The position numbers and the translations under genes were made by a program. DNA of 64,000 nt from an uncultured Mediterraneibacter sp. (GTDB lineage Bacteria; Bacillota; Clostridia; Lachnospirales; Lachnospiraceae), in NCBI GenBank assembly GCA_944381495.1, contig CALWLJ010000014.1, forward strand, positions 1 to 64,000. Reading direction: 5' to 3'. Below, one piece after another: positions 1 through 7,466 of this stretch (positions are counted from its first letter, which is position 1; every line of letters begins with the position of its first letter). The notes under the pieces were generated by a model. That model made no database searches and was not told the origin of the DNA. It saw only the letters and a list, made by a program, of their open reading frames with translations.

Positions 1-288
1 ATGCACTAATAAACCATACTTTTTTGCCGGATAAATCAAGCATCAACATGGATTATGCCGGTGGGAAAGTTGAGTAATTTATTGTAATCTTTTCCAAATA
101 TTTATCAGTGCTTTTGTCATTTGTATGACTCATGAGGTTTTCTCCGTAAATGGTTGATATATAGAAATCATTGTACTTCTGATTCCGTCAAATGACAAGT
201 ACAGAGAGAAAAGAAATGACATAGAAAACCGCCTATAGTATAATAGGAAAAACGTCCGAAACCAATGAGTCAAAATATAAAGGACCAT
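1..288. other. intergenic leader without a recognisable gene
   Basis: AT-rich stretch before the first gene. I see no open frame with a ribosome-binding site and no convincing RNA gene. The only clear element is the promoter at 216-244 that serves the epimerase gene. Confidence 0.5.
216..244 (+). promoter_or_regulatory. sigma-A type promoter of the epimerase operon
   Basis: ATGACA (216-221), a 17-nt spacer and a perfect TATAAT (239-244). It sits 85 nt before the preferred start codon at 329 and fits transcription of the three following + strand genes. Confidence 0.6.
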
Positions 289-328
289 TATGGCGTTTAA
301 AAAAGAATACTTAAATAGGCGGTGGAAA

Positions 329-1240
329 ATGATGAAAAAGGTACTCGTAACAGGAGGAACTGTATTTGTAAGCAGGTATATTGCAGAGTTCTTTTCTTCT
401 AAAGACTGCGAGGTATATGTCCTTAACAGAAATACCAGGAAACAGTCTCATGGAGTTAAGCTTATTGAGGCTGACAGACATCATTTAGGAGAAACCCTGC
501 GGGATTTCCATTTTGATATTATCATAGACACGGCATATAATGCTGACGATGTAAATATGCTGCTTGATGCATTAGGCGGTTATAAAGAGTACATTTTGAT
601 CAGCTCAAGTGCCGTTTATCCGGAATATTCTCCACAGCCTTTCACGGAAGACACTATATTGGGAGCTAACAAATATTGGGGAAAATATGGAACGGATAAG
701 ATAGAGGCAGAGAATGCCCTGCTGAAAAGGGTTCCTGATGCATATATTTTACGTCCGCCATATTTATATGGTCCAATGAATAATGTATATAGAGAGGCGT
801 TTGTATTTGATTGTGCAAAAGCAGACAGAAAATTTTATTTGCCTCAAAATGGCGACATGAAGCTGCAGTTCTTTCATATTAGAGATTTATGCAAATTGAT
901 AGAAGTAATTATCAATAATAAACCTGAGACTCATATTCTGAATGTTGGTAATCCGGAATCTATATCTGTCAGAGACTGGGTAATCAAATGTTATGCTTGT
1001 TATGGAAAAACTCCAGAATTCATATGTGTATATGATGACATAGAACAAAGAAATTACTTCAGCTTTTACAACTATGAATATAAATTAGATGTTGAACGTC
1101 AAAAAAAGATATATTCAGAAACTATTTCTTTAGATACTGGACTTAAGGAAGCAGCGGAGTGGTATGATGAACATGAAGAAGAAGTAAATAAAAAACCATA
1201 TTTTCAGTATATTGATCTAAATATATGCCGGGGGTTTTAA
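329..1240 (+). CDS. NAD(P)-dependent epimerase/dehydratase family protein
   Basis: Extended short-chain dehydrogenase-like protein of about 303 residues; the family acts on nucleotide-sugars, but in this CSP41/epimerase-like subgroup the substrate is unknown. It opens with a Rossmann strand (KKVLVTGGTVFVSRYIAEFF), has the conserved SSSAVY strand near residue 105, and YWGKYGTDK supplies a YxxxK-type pair. LRPPYLYGP is the usual substrate-side loop. The glycine motif is altered: GGTVFVS replaces GGTGFIG. I chose the ATG at 329 because GGCGGTGG lies just upstream and it puts the Rossmann strand at the N-terminus; an ATG at 290 with its own AAAGGA is possible and would add 13 residues. First gene of an apparent operon with the next two. 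Confidence 0.8.
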   Translation: MMKKVLVTGGTVFVSRYIAEFFSSKDCEVYVLNRNTRKQSHGVKLIEADRHHLGETLRDFHFDIIIDTAYNADDVNMLLDALGGYKEYILISSSAVYPEYSPQPFTEDTILGANKYWGKYGTDKIEAENALLKRVPDAYILRPPYLYGPMNNVYREAFVFDCAKADRKFYLPQNGDMKLQFFHIRDLCKLIEVIINNKPETHILNVGNPESISVRDWVIKCYACYGKTPEFICVYDDIEQRNYFSFYNYEYKLDVERQKKIYSETISLDTGLKEAAEWYDEHEEEVNKKPYFQYIDLNICRGF

Positions 1241-1243
1241 AGA

Positions 1244-1519
1244 ATGGAAGATATCATTGAACTCATATTAGAACTCATCCTGGAGGGTGGTATGGAAGCA
1301 AGCAGAAGCAGCAAGATACCGAAACCGATCAGATTTCTCATTACTGCATTGATCGTGCTGTTTTTTATCGCAGTTATAGGATTCATATTTGGAGTAGGTA
1401 TCATATCGCTGAATAATGATAACATTCCTGCTGGAATATTTCTTATATTGATGGGAGCAGTGATGGCTGTATTGAGTGTCATAAAATTTATTAGAACATA
1501 TTTGACTAAAAGAAGATGA
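1244..1519 (+). CDS. small two-TM membrane protein, unknown function
   Basis: A 91-residue protein starting 3 nt after the epimerase stop. An acidic amphipathic N-terminus (MEDIIELILELILEGG) is followed by a basic stretch and two hydrophobic segments (about 30-52 and 58-80), with a basic tail (TYLTKRR). I recognise the pattern as a recurring unnamed Lachnospiraceae family but can assign no function. An internal ATG at 1292 has the better ribosome-binding site (GGAGGG), so a 75-residue form is possible; the N-terminal amphipathic helix looks like part of the family. Same operon as its neighbours. Confidence 0.65.
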   Translation: MEDIIELILELILEGGMEASRSSKIPKPIRFLITALIVLFFIAVIGFIFGVGIISLNNDNIPAGIFLILMGAVMAVLSVIKFIRTYLTKRR

Positions 1520-1570
1520 GCTGATTATATGAATAGCTAATGGAATTGTTTAAAAGGAGCATTATCATTA

Positions 1571-2182
1571 ATGGGAAGTTTATTTAAAAATACATACAAT
1601 ACACGCTCGATTCTGCCTGATGGATTCCGTTTTATCAGAAGCGATGTGCCAAATCGTATAACAGAAAAGGAAGTGCAGTGGCTGATTGATCATAATGTCA
1701 CTACAGTTATTGATCTCAGAGACGATAAGGAAAGAGAACAGAAAAAATGCCAGTTAATCAATAACAAGCGTTTTCAGTATTACTGCATGCCTGTTACCGG
1801 CAGTAATAGTATTCCGAAATCAGTAGATGATGTTTCAAAATCATATCTGAAAATGGCAGATGAACAAATGGATAAGATTATTAATACTATTTCTAAAGCG
1901 GAAGCAAACGTATTATATTTTTGTAATGCCGGAAAGGACAGAACAGGGGTTGTATCTGCTATACTTCTCTATAAGATGGGAATGAGTCTGGATTACATAA
2001 TAAAAGACTATATGGATTCAAAAAATAATCTGAAAAATATATTAGAAGAATATGCTATACAATTTCCAGATATTAATATTGATATTATCATGCCTCACGA
2101 AAGGTATATTCAAAAATTTCTTGAAAGCTATATTGCGATAAACAATTCTATTGATTCAGCCCAAATTACTGAAGGAAACTGA
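1571..2182 (+). CDS. tyrosine-protein phosphatase (PTP/DSP-like)
   Basis: Phosphatase of 203 residues in the bacterial tyrosine/dual-specificity group (Y_phosphatase3-like). The signature loop reads FCNAGKDRTG, with nucleophile Cys118 and Arg124 in the CxxxxxR arrangement. VIDLRDDKERE near residue 47 is the family's conserved N-terminal element. No signal peptide, so cytoplasmic. AAAGGAG lies 10 nt before the ATG. It is third in the operon after the epimerase and a small membrane protein; the substrate cannot be told from sequence. Family and active site are clear, the physiological role is not. Confidence 0.82.
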   Translation: MGSLFKNTYNTRSILPDGFRFIRSDVPNRITEKEVQWLIDHNVTTVIDLRDDKEREQKKCQLINNKRFQYYCMPVTGSNSIPKSVDDVSKSYLKMADEQMDKIINTISKAEANVLYFCNAGKDRTGVVSAILLYKMGMSLDYIIKDYMDSKNNLKNILEEYAIQFPDINIDIIMPHERYIQKFLESYIAINNSIDSAQITEGN

Positions 2183-2386
2183 AAACAGAGGGGATCTATA
2201 GCAAACATGAAAGAAAAGCATTTTGTGATACAATTACTATTTATCCGTTAATTATTTTTCGAGAGTAGTATCCATTTGTGAAGAAGATACGGTATATGAC
2301 TAATTTGGATATTAATTGCAAATCCGTGATAATAGATTGAAAATACTGATATTAAAACTACCACGTGGGATACAGGAGTGACGGTT

Positions 2387-3179
2387 ATGGAAATGATGCG
2401 ACAGATCAGAGACAGTCTGCTTTATATTGATAATCATTTGGAAGAGCCAATTACAGTTTCCTCAGTTGCGGATGCAGCGTTTCGCTTCGGATGGAAAACG
2501 CATAGTGGTTTTACAAGATCTTTTAAGAGTGAGTTTGGCTTTTATCCGGTACTTCTAAAGGCAATGATGATGCAGATTGATGATTTAGGAGGTAGTGCTA
2601 TGGGTCACATCTTTTTGAAGAATACAGATATTCATTCTACAAAAGAGCAATTACTGGAGCGTTTAGAGAAAGAGATGATGTCTGCAAATATTGTTTTCAA
2701 TAAGGAGGAATTACAACGAGTATATTTGCAGGCTTGTCATGTCTATGAAGGGAAAAAAGATATTCAGGAGATGAGTACATTACCCATCCGCTTAATGTTG
2801 CTATCATTTTTTAGCGGAAATGTCAGCTGACAAAGACACCATTTATGCCGGAATGTTTTGTGATGCTGTGCAGAAAACTTCTGTCACAATCGAGCAGATG
2901 AAGGAAGAACTTCCGGCAAATACGGCAGCAATTGTTGAGAGGCTGGCTGTGTCAACTTATGATTTGGGTAGCATATCTTTGGGAGATGAAGTGCTTTTGG
3001 TAAGACTGGCGGAAAGATTACATAATATGCGGACACTGGAATTTATGCCTGAAGAACGCAGGCAGATCAAGGCAAAAGAGACTTTATCGGAGATAATACC
3101 GATTGCTAAAAAGATTGGGAATCTCAAACTTATAAATGAATTGTATGATATCTCTTTGGATTATTTGTGTAAAGCATAA
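2387..3179 (+). pseudogene. decayed AraC-type HTH / RelA-SpoT-like HD domain regulator
   Basis: Remnant of one gene that joined an AraC-type DNA-binding domain to an HD (RelA/SpoT-like) domain. The AraC part keeps its beginning (IRDSLLYIDNHLEE) and end (GWKTHSGFTRSFKSEFGF) but lacks roughly 50 residues between, an in-frame internal deletion. The HD part is in three frames: it leaves frame at an A6 tract (2753-2758), reads GDEYITHPLNVAII in another frame, then shifts at a T6 tract (2807-2812) into AEMSADKDTIYAGMFCDA. Adding one base to each tract restores a single frame. The expected HD pair reads CD (AGMFCDA), so catalysis may have been lost earlier; ERLHNMRTLEFM is still typical. Start ATG 2387 has AGGAG 8 nt upstream. 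Confidence 0.75.
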
Positions 3180-3201
3180 TCATCCGTGCCGGGACTACTG
3201 A

Positions 3202-3243
3202 TAAAAAAATCACAGGACTGTACTTAAATGATACAGTCCTGTG
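3202..3243 (-). terminator. intrinsic terminator of the flavodoxin gene
   Basis: Perfect 12-bp stem (3211-3222 with 3232-3243) and a 9-nt loop. The A-rich run on the + strand (ATAAAAAAAT) gives a U-tract for - strand transcripts, so it ends the marR-flavodoxin operon; it may also slow + strand transcription from the decayed gene. Confidence 0.8.
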
Positions 3244-3271
3244 AACAGAAACGGAAAAAGGTCATTCAGAA

Positions 3272-3802
3272 TCAGGCCGATTTTACATAAGCCAGCAGAT
3301 CAGTCAGATATGCTCTGTCGGTCCAGTCGCAGCTCTGTCCGACAGCACACATCAGCGCTTTCTGCCACGGCTCATATGTGTCGGGATCCTGCTTCGCAAC
3401 AGACTTCTGCAGTATTCTGCACAATGTTCTGTCGGGAAATGTCATTTTCTCTTCATACCATGCACCGCGGCAGTAATACAGAGGAATCGCGCTGAGCTGG
3501 TCCTTGAAATGCAGTTTTCTGATCTGATCAATGGCATTTTCATCATAAGGTGACGCGCCGACACAGAAAACAGCGATCTTCTTATCATTTAATTTTGTTA
3601 TGTTTCTCTTCAGGAAAGACAGACCTGCAATTCCTGATGCATAGACTCCTCCACCAAGAATAATCGCATCATATTCCAGCAGAGAGCTGATATCTGCGTC
3701 TTTTGTTTTTATAATGTCAAATCCGGTTTCTTCCTGGAGCCAGCGGGCATATTTTTCAGTAGCGCCATATTTTGATTGATATAAGATAATTCCCTTTTTC
3801 AT
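3272..3802 (-). CDS. flavodoxin domain protein
   Basis: Protein of 176 residues with a flavodoxin fold. YQSKYGATEKYARWL at residues 8-22 is the FMN phosphate-binding loop (T/S-x-x-G-x-T type) and DAIILGGGVYASGI at about 49-62 is the second flavin loop. It resembles the HemG-like flavodoxin group common in Clostridia, which act as small electron carriers or quinone-type reductases. The start has AAGGAGGG upstream. It follows the MarR regulator by 18 nt on the same strand, so it is probably the regulator's target and may answer to redox or phenolic stress; that role is inference. Confidence 0.82.
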   Translation of the reverse strand: MKKGIILYQSKYGATEKYARWLQEETGFDIIKTKDADISSLLEYDAIILGGGVYASGIAGLSFLKRNITKLNDKKIAVFCVGASPYDENAIDQIRKLHFKDQLSAIPLYYCRGAWYEEKMTFPDRTLCRILQKSVAKQDPDTYEPWQKALMCAVGQSCDWTDRAYLTDLLAYVKSA

Positions 3803-3820
3803 TTTTCCTACTTGCCCTCC

Positions 3821-4291
3821 TTATATTTGATTCAGATTCTCCCCAATCTGCGTGATTGTTTGAATTGTAGTCTGAAGCTGCTCCTCAGAGATGCCATTGA
3901 ATAATGTATTCATGATTCCTGTAGTCAATGCATCATTTTTACGACAGAACTCACGACATAGCGGAGTGAGGCTGATCCTTTGTTTCCTTTTATCCAGTGA
4001 ATCTGTTTCTATGCTTACGAATCCTTTCTTTTCAAGTTTCAGTATGATCTGCTTGACATTCTGATGGGAGCTGCCCATGATCTCGGAAAGCTCTCTGATA
4101 GTCGGACTTTCTTTGCACAGTTCAATGCATATGATCGCAAAAAACTGTTTCCAGCTGATCTCTTTCATTGTTCTATCAGCTGCAGCCTGAAAACGGTTAT
4201 CAAAAGCACTGAGCAGTCCGATCAGAAAATAAGGTGATTCTATACCGTTGAAATCAATATTTTCACTTTGCAATACTTCTTTGATATTCAT
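3821..4291 (-). CDS. MarR family transcriptional regulator
   Basis: Winged-helix regulator of about 156 residues. The core (SPTIRELSEIMGSSHQNVKQ, then LEKKGFVSIETDSLDKRKQR) is a MarR recognition helix and wing with the usual D-x-R-x-x-x pattern. I place the start at the Met of MNIKEVLQ (4291), which has GGGAGAGAAG upstream. The longer frame reaching 4345 would put its first codons inside the probable promoter and operator region. It is cotranscribed with the flavodoxin downstream and divergent from purC. A palindrome at 4355-4367 is a candidate autoregulatory operator. Confidence 0.8.
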   Translation of the reverse strand: MNIKEVLQSENIDFNGIESPYFLIGLLSAFDNRFQAAADRTMKEISWKQFFAIICIELCKESPTIRELSEIMGSSHQNVKQIILKLEKKGFVSIETDSLDKRKQRISLTPLCREFCRKNDALTTGIMNTLFNGISEEQLQTTIQTITQIGENLNQI

Positions 4292-4354
4292 TGATTCTTC
4301 TCTCCCAGAGATATTGCTTTCTATTATCTGATTAAAAGGTAACATATTACATAT

Positions 4355-4367
4355 ATATTGTCAATAT
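4355..4367. promoter_or_regulatory. candidate MarR operator palindrome
   Basis: Perfect 13-nt palindrome ATATTG-T-CAATAT. On the - strand it contains TTGACA, which could be the -35 box of the marR-flavodoxin operon, although I find no good -10 at the right distance. An operator at this place would give autorepression. Confidence 0.4.
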
Positions 4368-4391
4368 GAAAGAAATTTTATCGAGAAAAGA

Positions 4392-4420
4392 CTGACAAGC
4401 TGTCCTGATGATGCTATAAT
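4392..4420 (+). promoter_or_regulatory. promoter of purC
   Basis: CTGACA (4392-4397), 17-nt spacer, TATAAT (4415-4420), 40 nt upstream of the purC start. The sequence just after the -10 box holds an inverted repeat GTTAC-GGAA-GTAAC (4421-4434) that could be an operator or a short hairpin in the leader. Confidence 0.7.
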
Positions 4421-4460
4421 GTTACGGAAGTAACTTGACAAATGGAAGTGAGGTATAAGA

Positions 4461-5324
4461 ATGAAACCGATCAAAGAAGGAAAAGTCCGTGAGATTTATG
4501 ATAACGGCGACAACTTAATCATGGTGGCTACCGACCGGATCAGCTGCTTTGATGTTATTCTGAAAAATACTGTAACTAAAAAGGGAACTGTACTTACACA
4601 GATGTCCAAGTTCTGGTTTGAGATGACAGAGGATATCCTTCCGAATCATATGATCTCTACAGATGTAAATGACATGCCGGAATTCTTCCGTCAGCCACAG
4701 TTTGATGGAAACAGCATGATGTGTCGGAAGCTGAACATGCTTCCTATCGAGTGTATCGTCCGCGGCTACATAACCGGAAGCGGCTGGGCAAGCTATCAGG
4801 AGAACGGCACTGTATGCGGTATCAAACTTCCGGAAGGACTGAGAGAGTCAGACAAGCTGCCGGAACCAATCTATACACCTTCTACCAAAGCAGAGATTGG
4901 AGATCATGATGAAAATATCTCCTATGAGCAGAGTGTAGCTCATCTTGAGAAATATTTCCCGGGCAAAGGCGAGGAATATGCTTCAAAGCTGCGTGATTAT
5001 ACGATCGCTCTGTATAAGAAATGCGCTGATTACGCGCTGAGCCGAGGCATTATCATCGCTGATACGAAGTTTGAGTTTGGTCTGGACGAAGATGGCAACA
5101 TTGTTCTTGGAGATGAGATGCTTACACCTGACAGCTCCCGCTTCTGGCCGGCAGACGGATATGAGCCGGGACATGGTCAGCCGTCCTTTGACAAGCAGTT
5201 CGCACGTGACTGGCTGAAAGCAAATCCGGACAATGACTGGACACTGCCGGATGATATTGTTCAGAAGACAATTGATAAATATCTTCAGAGCTATGAGATG
5301 CTGACTGGAAAAAAGCTTCAGTAA
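4461..5324 (+). CDS. purC: phosphoribosylaminoimidazole-succinocarboxamide synthase
   Basis: SAICAR synthetase, the purine-pathway enzyme joining CAIR and aspartate with ATP. 287 residues, the longer bacterial form. The start MKPIKEGKVREIYD is the ATP-site strand of the family; ATDRISCFD (about 22-30), IECIVRGYITGSGW (about 95-108) and IIADTKFEFG plus DEMLTPDSSRFW in the C-terminal half are classic PurC signatures. GAGGT lies before the ATG. It is alone here, with its own promoter and terminator, unlike organisms with a pur operon; the marR gene beside it is divergent and probably unrelated. Confidence 0.95.
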   Translation: MKPIKEGKVREIYDNGDNLIMVATDRISCFDVILKNTVTKKGTVLTQMSKFWFEMTEDILPNHMISTDVNDMPEFFRQPQFDGNSMMCRKLNMLPIECIVRGYITGSGWASYQENGTVCGIKLPEGLRESDKLPEPIYTPSTKAEIGDHDENISYEQSVAHLEKYFPGKGEEYASKLRDYTIALYKKCADYALSRGIIIADTKFEFGLDEDGNIVLGDEMLTPDSSRFWPADGYEPGHGQPSFDKQFARDWLKANPDNDWTLPDDIVQKTIDKYLQSYEMLTGKKLQ

Positions 5325-5353
5325 GATCAGGCATTTTATAAATCACTGCTATT

Positions 5354-5383
5354 AGGAGGACGCGGAAATCTGCGTCCTCTTTT
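5354..5383 (+). terminator. intrinsic terminator of purC
   Basis: An 8-bp GC-rich stem (5356-5363 with 5372-5379) extended by a G-U and an A-U pair, 8-nt loop, then TTTT. Lies 30 nt after the purC stop. Confidence 0.8.
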
Positions 5384-5439
5384 CTAATACTTTGTATTTT
5401 ACTGATTAGATATTTACTTTGCAATGAATATCGATTACT

Positions 5440-5622
5440 ATGATAAAAGGATGCACTTCTTCTACGACATATTATGTGACTTTTCAGGTGGAAAGCGGGG
5501 ACAGGATGGAGTTCTCGGTCAGCGGAACTGAGTATGGTATGCTGGTTGAAGGAGATGAAGGCCGTCTCACTTTTCAGGGGACAAGATATCTCTCTTTCCT
5601 CAGGAATGGTCAGCAAGATTAA
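5440..5622 (+). pseudogene. C-terminal stub of a DUF2500 family protein
   Basis: A 60-codon frame whose product (STTYYVTFQVESGDRMEFSV, then EYGMLVEGDEGRLTFQGTRY) matches the conserved C-terminal half of DUF2500 proteins as I know them. Those proteins normally begin with a membrane segment and are about twice as long. Here the N-terminal half is missing, the apparent ATG falls inside the linker and no ribosome-binding site is convincing. I therefore read it as a truncated remnant between the purC terminator and the AAA ATPase gene. Confidence 0.6.
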
Positions 5623-5669
5623 TAGAAGAAATGAACAAAAAACAGGTAATCTGAAAAGGATGGACGCTG

Positions 5670-6524
5670 ATGATTTATTTGGATTATTTTACTTTCCCGG
5701 ACGGTGATATGGAGTTTGATTTTTTCCTGCGGCAGAAAAGAACCTGTTATGATTCTTATTATCCATTTCAGATCCTGTCCGCCCGCAGGTTTCGCAGGAT
5801 CGATTTTGAGCCGGTTACCATCCTTTACGGCGGAAACGGAACAGGCAAGACGACAGCTCTCAATGTGATTGCGGAGAAGCTGCAGCTTTCACGGGACAGT
5901 GTGTTTAATAAAACCAATTTTTACAGTGAGTATCTGCAGCTGTGTGATTATGAGACCAGAGGGGCAGTCCCGTCGAATAGTCGTGTGATCACCAGTGATG
6001 ACGTGTTTGACTATATGCTGAATATCCGCAGTATGAATGAAGGAATCGACCGGAAGAAGGAGAGCCTCTTTGAAGACTATCTGGATGCAAAATATTCGGA
6101 TTTCCGTATGCGGTCACTGGATGATTATGAATCCCTGAAGAAAGTGACAAAGGCAAGAAGGATGACCCAGTCAAAGTTCGTCCGTTCTGAACTGATGGAC
6201 AATATCAGAGAGTACTCCAATGGGGAAAGTGCTTTCCTGTATTTTTCTGAAAAGATAACGGAGAATGGGTTTTTCCTGCTGGATGAGCCTGAAAACAGCC
6301 TGTCACCTGCCAGACAGCAGGAGCTGGTGAAATTTATAGAGGATTCGGCCCGTTTCTTCGGATGTCAGTTCGTGATTGCGACCCATTCTCCATTCTTACT
6401 TGCTATGCGCGATGCGAAGATCTATGACCTGGACGATGATCCGGTAGATGTAAAGAGATGGACGGAGCTTGAAAATGTCCGTGCATATTATAACTTTTTC
6501 AAGGAGCATGAGGATGAATTTTAG
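5670..6524 (+). CDS. AAA family ATPase (ABC/RecF-like, AAA_21 type)
   Basis: Single-domain ATPase of 284 residues. Walker A GGNGTGKTT at 54-62, an ABC-like signature SNGES at 183-187, Walker B FFLLDEPE at 201-208 and the switch histidine in THS at 238-240. This layout is that of ABC-type ATPases related to RecF/OLD proteins rather than transporter subunits; there is no permease nearby. AAAGGA precedes the ATG. Proteins of this kind occur both in housekeeping roles and as the ATPase of defence pairs, but no nuclease or partner gene lies beside this one (the next intact gene encodes an RNHCP zinc ribbon). The role is therefore open. Confidence 0.75.
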   Translation: MIYLDYFTFPDGDMEFDFFLRQKRTCYDSYYPFQILSARRFRRIDFEPVTILYGGNGTGKTTALNVIAEKLQLSRDSVFNKTNFYSEYLQLCDYETRGAVPSNSRVITSDDVFDYMLNIRSMNEGIDRKKESLFEDYLDAKYSDFRMRSLDDYESLKKVTKARRMTQSKFVRSELMDNIREYSNGESAFLYFSEKITENGFFLLDEPENSLSPARQQELVKFIEDSARFFGCQFVIATHSPFLLAMRDAKIYDLDDDPVDVKRWTELENVRAYYNFFKEHEDEF

Positions 6525-6534
6525 AAGTCCGGGG

Positions 6535-6563
6535 TTGCAAATGAAAGATATGTATGATAGTAT
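6535..6563 (+). promoter_or_regulatory. promoter upstream of the short relic at 6594
   Basis: TTGCAA (6535-6540), exactly 17 nt, TAGTAT (6558-6563). It starts 10 nt after the ATPase stop and is followed within 25 nt by a very strong ribosome-binding site. Confidence 0.5.
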
Positions 6564-6580
6564 TTAGAAAGCACATGTAA

Positions 6581-6656
6581 GGGAGGTGGCTTGATGTCGG
6601 CTATTCGTTGAAATACGGACAATAATTATTTTCTCATCTTGATCTGTGACGATGAG
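6581..6656 (+). other. strong RBS with a five-codon frame and hairpin; possible toxin relic
   Basis: GGGAGGTGG (6581-6589) precedes an ATG at 6594, but the frame ends after MSAIR. If the four bases after codon 4 are skipped, the reading continues EIRTIIIFSS, a hydrophobic start like that of small holin-like type I toxins. A 6-bp hairpin (6633-6638 with 6651-6656) followed by a T-rich run lies downstream. Promoter, RBS and hairpin suggest a decayed miniature gene; the toxin reading is speculation. Confidence 0.3.
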
Positions 6657-6659
6657 TTA

Positions 6660-6964
6660 TTTTGTTGTACCTGTTTTTACGGATAGATTCATCAGGCCTG
6701 CTTTGTCCTATGTGTATTTTTTATGCTTATTTTTACTTACAGGGGCAAAGCCTGTTAAGCAGATACCGCCTTTTTGAGAGAAAGGGCTTCTTCTGTATGC
6801 ATTTAAAACTGAGGATTTATATCGACAGATACGCGGATAACTCGGAGTACGGGTTATCCCTTTTTTGTTTAGGAAAATTTATTTAAGAAAATTTATTGTC
6901 CGCGGGAACAAATACATCAAACCAGAAGCTTATACAGCAGAAGTCTGCTATAAAGGGGTAAACA
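6660..6964. other. gene-free stretch with possible structured leader
   Basis: No credible gene: the longest frame lacks a ribosome-binding site and family features. The stretch contains a small hairpin beginning ACAGG and ending CCTGT around 6740, then further self-complementary segments, and ends in the terminator-like hairpin at 6834-6866. It lies directly upstream of the RNHCP gene pair, so it may be a structured leader. I cannot match it to a riboswitch class I know. Confidence 0.3.
6834..6866 (+). terminator. intrinsic terminator before the RNHCP genes
   Basis: Stem GGATAAC / GTTATCC with an 11-nt loop, followed by CTTTTTTG. It could end transcripts from the relic promoter at 6535 or act as the expression platform of a leader for the next genes. 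Confidence 0.55.
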
Positions 6965-7465
6965 ATGAAATACAGGAAATATAAACGATATAAGGATCAT
7001 AATGAGGATTACGAATTTGAAGATAATGAGTATCGCAATAATACACAAGAACGATATGTTAAGAACAGGAGTAAGGAGAACATCTCTGATTCACGGAAGA
7101 ACTGTGAGATGACGGAGTGTCTGAACTGTGGCTGGACTCTTCCCTCTGACTGGAAGGGGAGTCTCCCGGAACACTGCCCGAACTGCCTTTCGGGGATTCA
7201 CAGGGAAACGGAGGAAGGCTATGAGTGCGGCGGGATCCTGGAACCGGTCGGGTTCTGGGTGAAAGACGATGATAAATGGGAGATCATTCAGCGCTGCAGA
7301 TTTTGCGGGGAAATGAGAACGACGCCAATGAATGGGAAGGATAATCGGATCAAAGTATTATCAATTGCATCCAGACCGCTGTCGATGCCGCCATTCCCGA
7401 TCGAAAGGATCAAAGAACTGCGCGGCATTGGGGGCAGAGATGATGAAACGGAAGGAGGAGAATAG
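6965..7465 (+). CDS. RNHCP-like zinc-ribbon protein (divergent copy)
   Basis: A 166-residue protein related to the RNHCP domain family (PF12647-like). A basic, tyrosine-rich N-terminus (about 1-45) leads into the domain: CLNC at 52-55, EHCPNCLSGIHRE at 70-82, Cys88, and CRFC at 111-114. The name-giving RNHCP is altered to PEHCP, so it is a divergent copy, but the pairs of Cys expected to hold zinc remain. The family is small and its function unsettled; an RNA or nucleic-acid role has been assumed because of the zinc ribbons. AAAGGGG precedes the ATG. The next gene is a paralogue, one base after the stop. Confidence 0.75.
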   Translation: MKYRKYKRYKDHNEDYEFEDNEYRNNTQERYVKNRSKENISDSRKNCEMTECLNCGWTLPSDWKGSLPEHCPNCLSGIHRETEEGYECGGILEPVGFWVKDDDKWEIIQRCRFCGEMRTTPMNGKDNRIKVLSIASRPLSMPPFPIERIKELRGIGGRDDETEGGE

Positions 7466-7466
7466 A

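Noticed and set aside
6735..6800. c-di-GMP-I riboswitch suggested by ACAGGGGCAAAGCC
   Set aside because: Only the short core resembles it. The tetraloop-receptor helix and the second half of the consensus are missing.
6662..6886. A 74-codon + strand frame rich in Tyr, Leu and Phe
   Set aside because: No ribosome-binding site, no recognisable family, and it runs through the probable terminator at 6834-6866.
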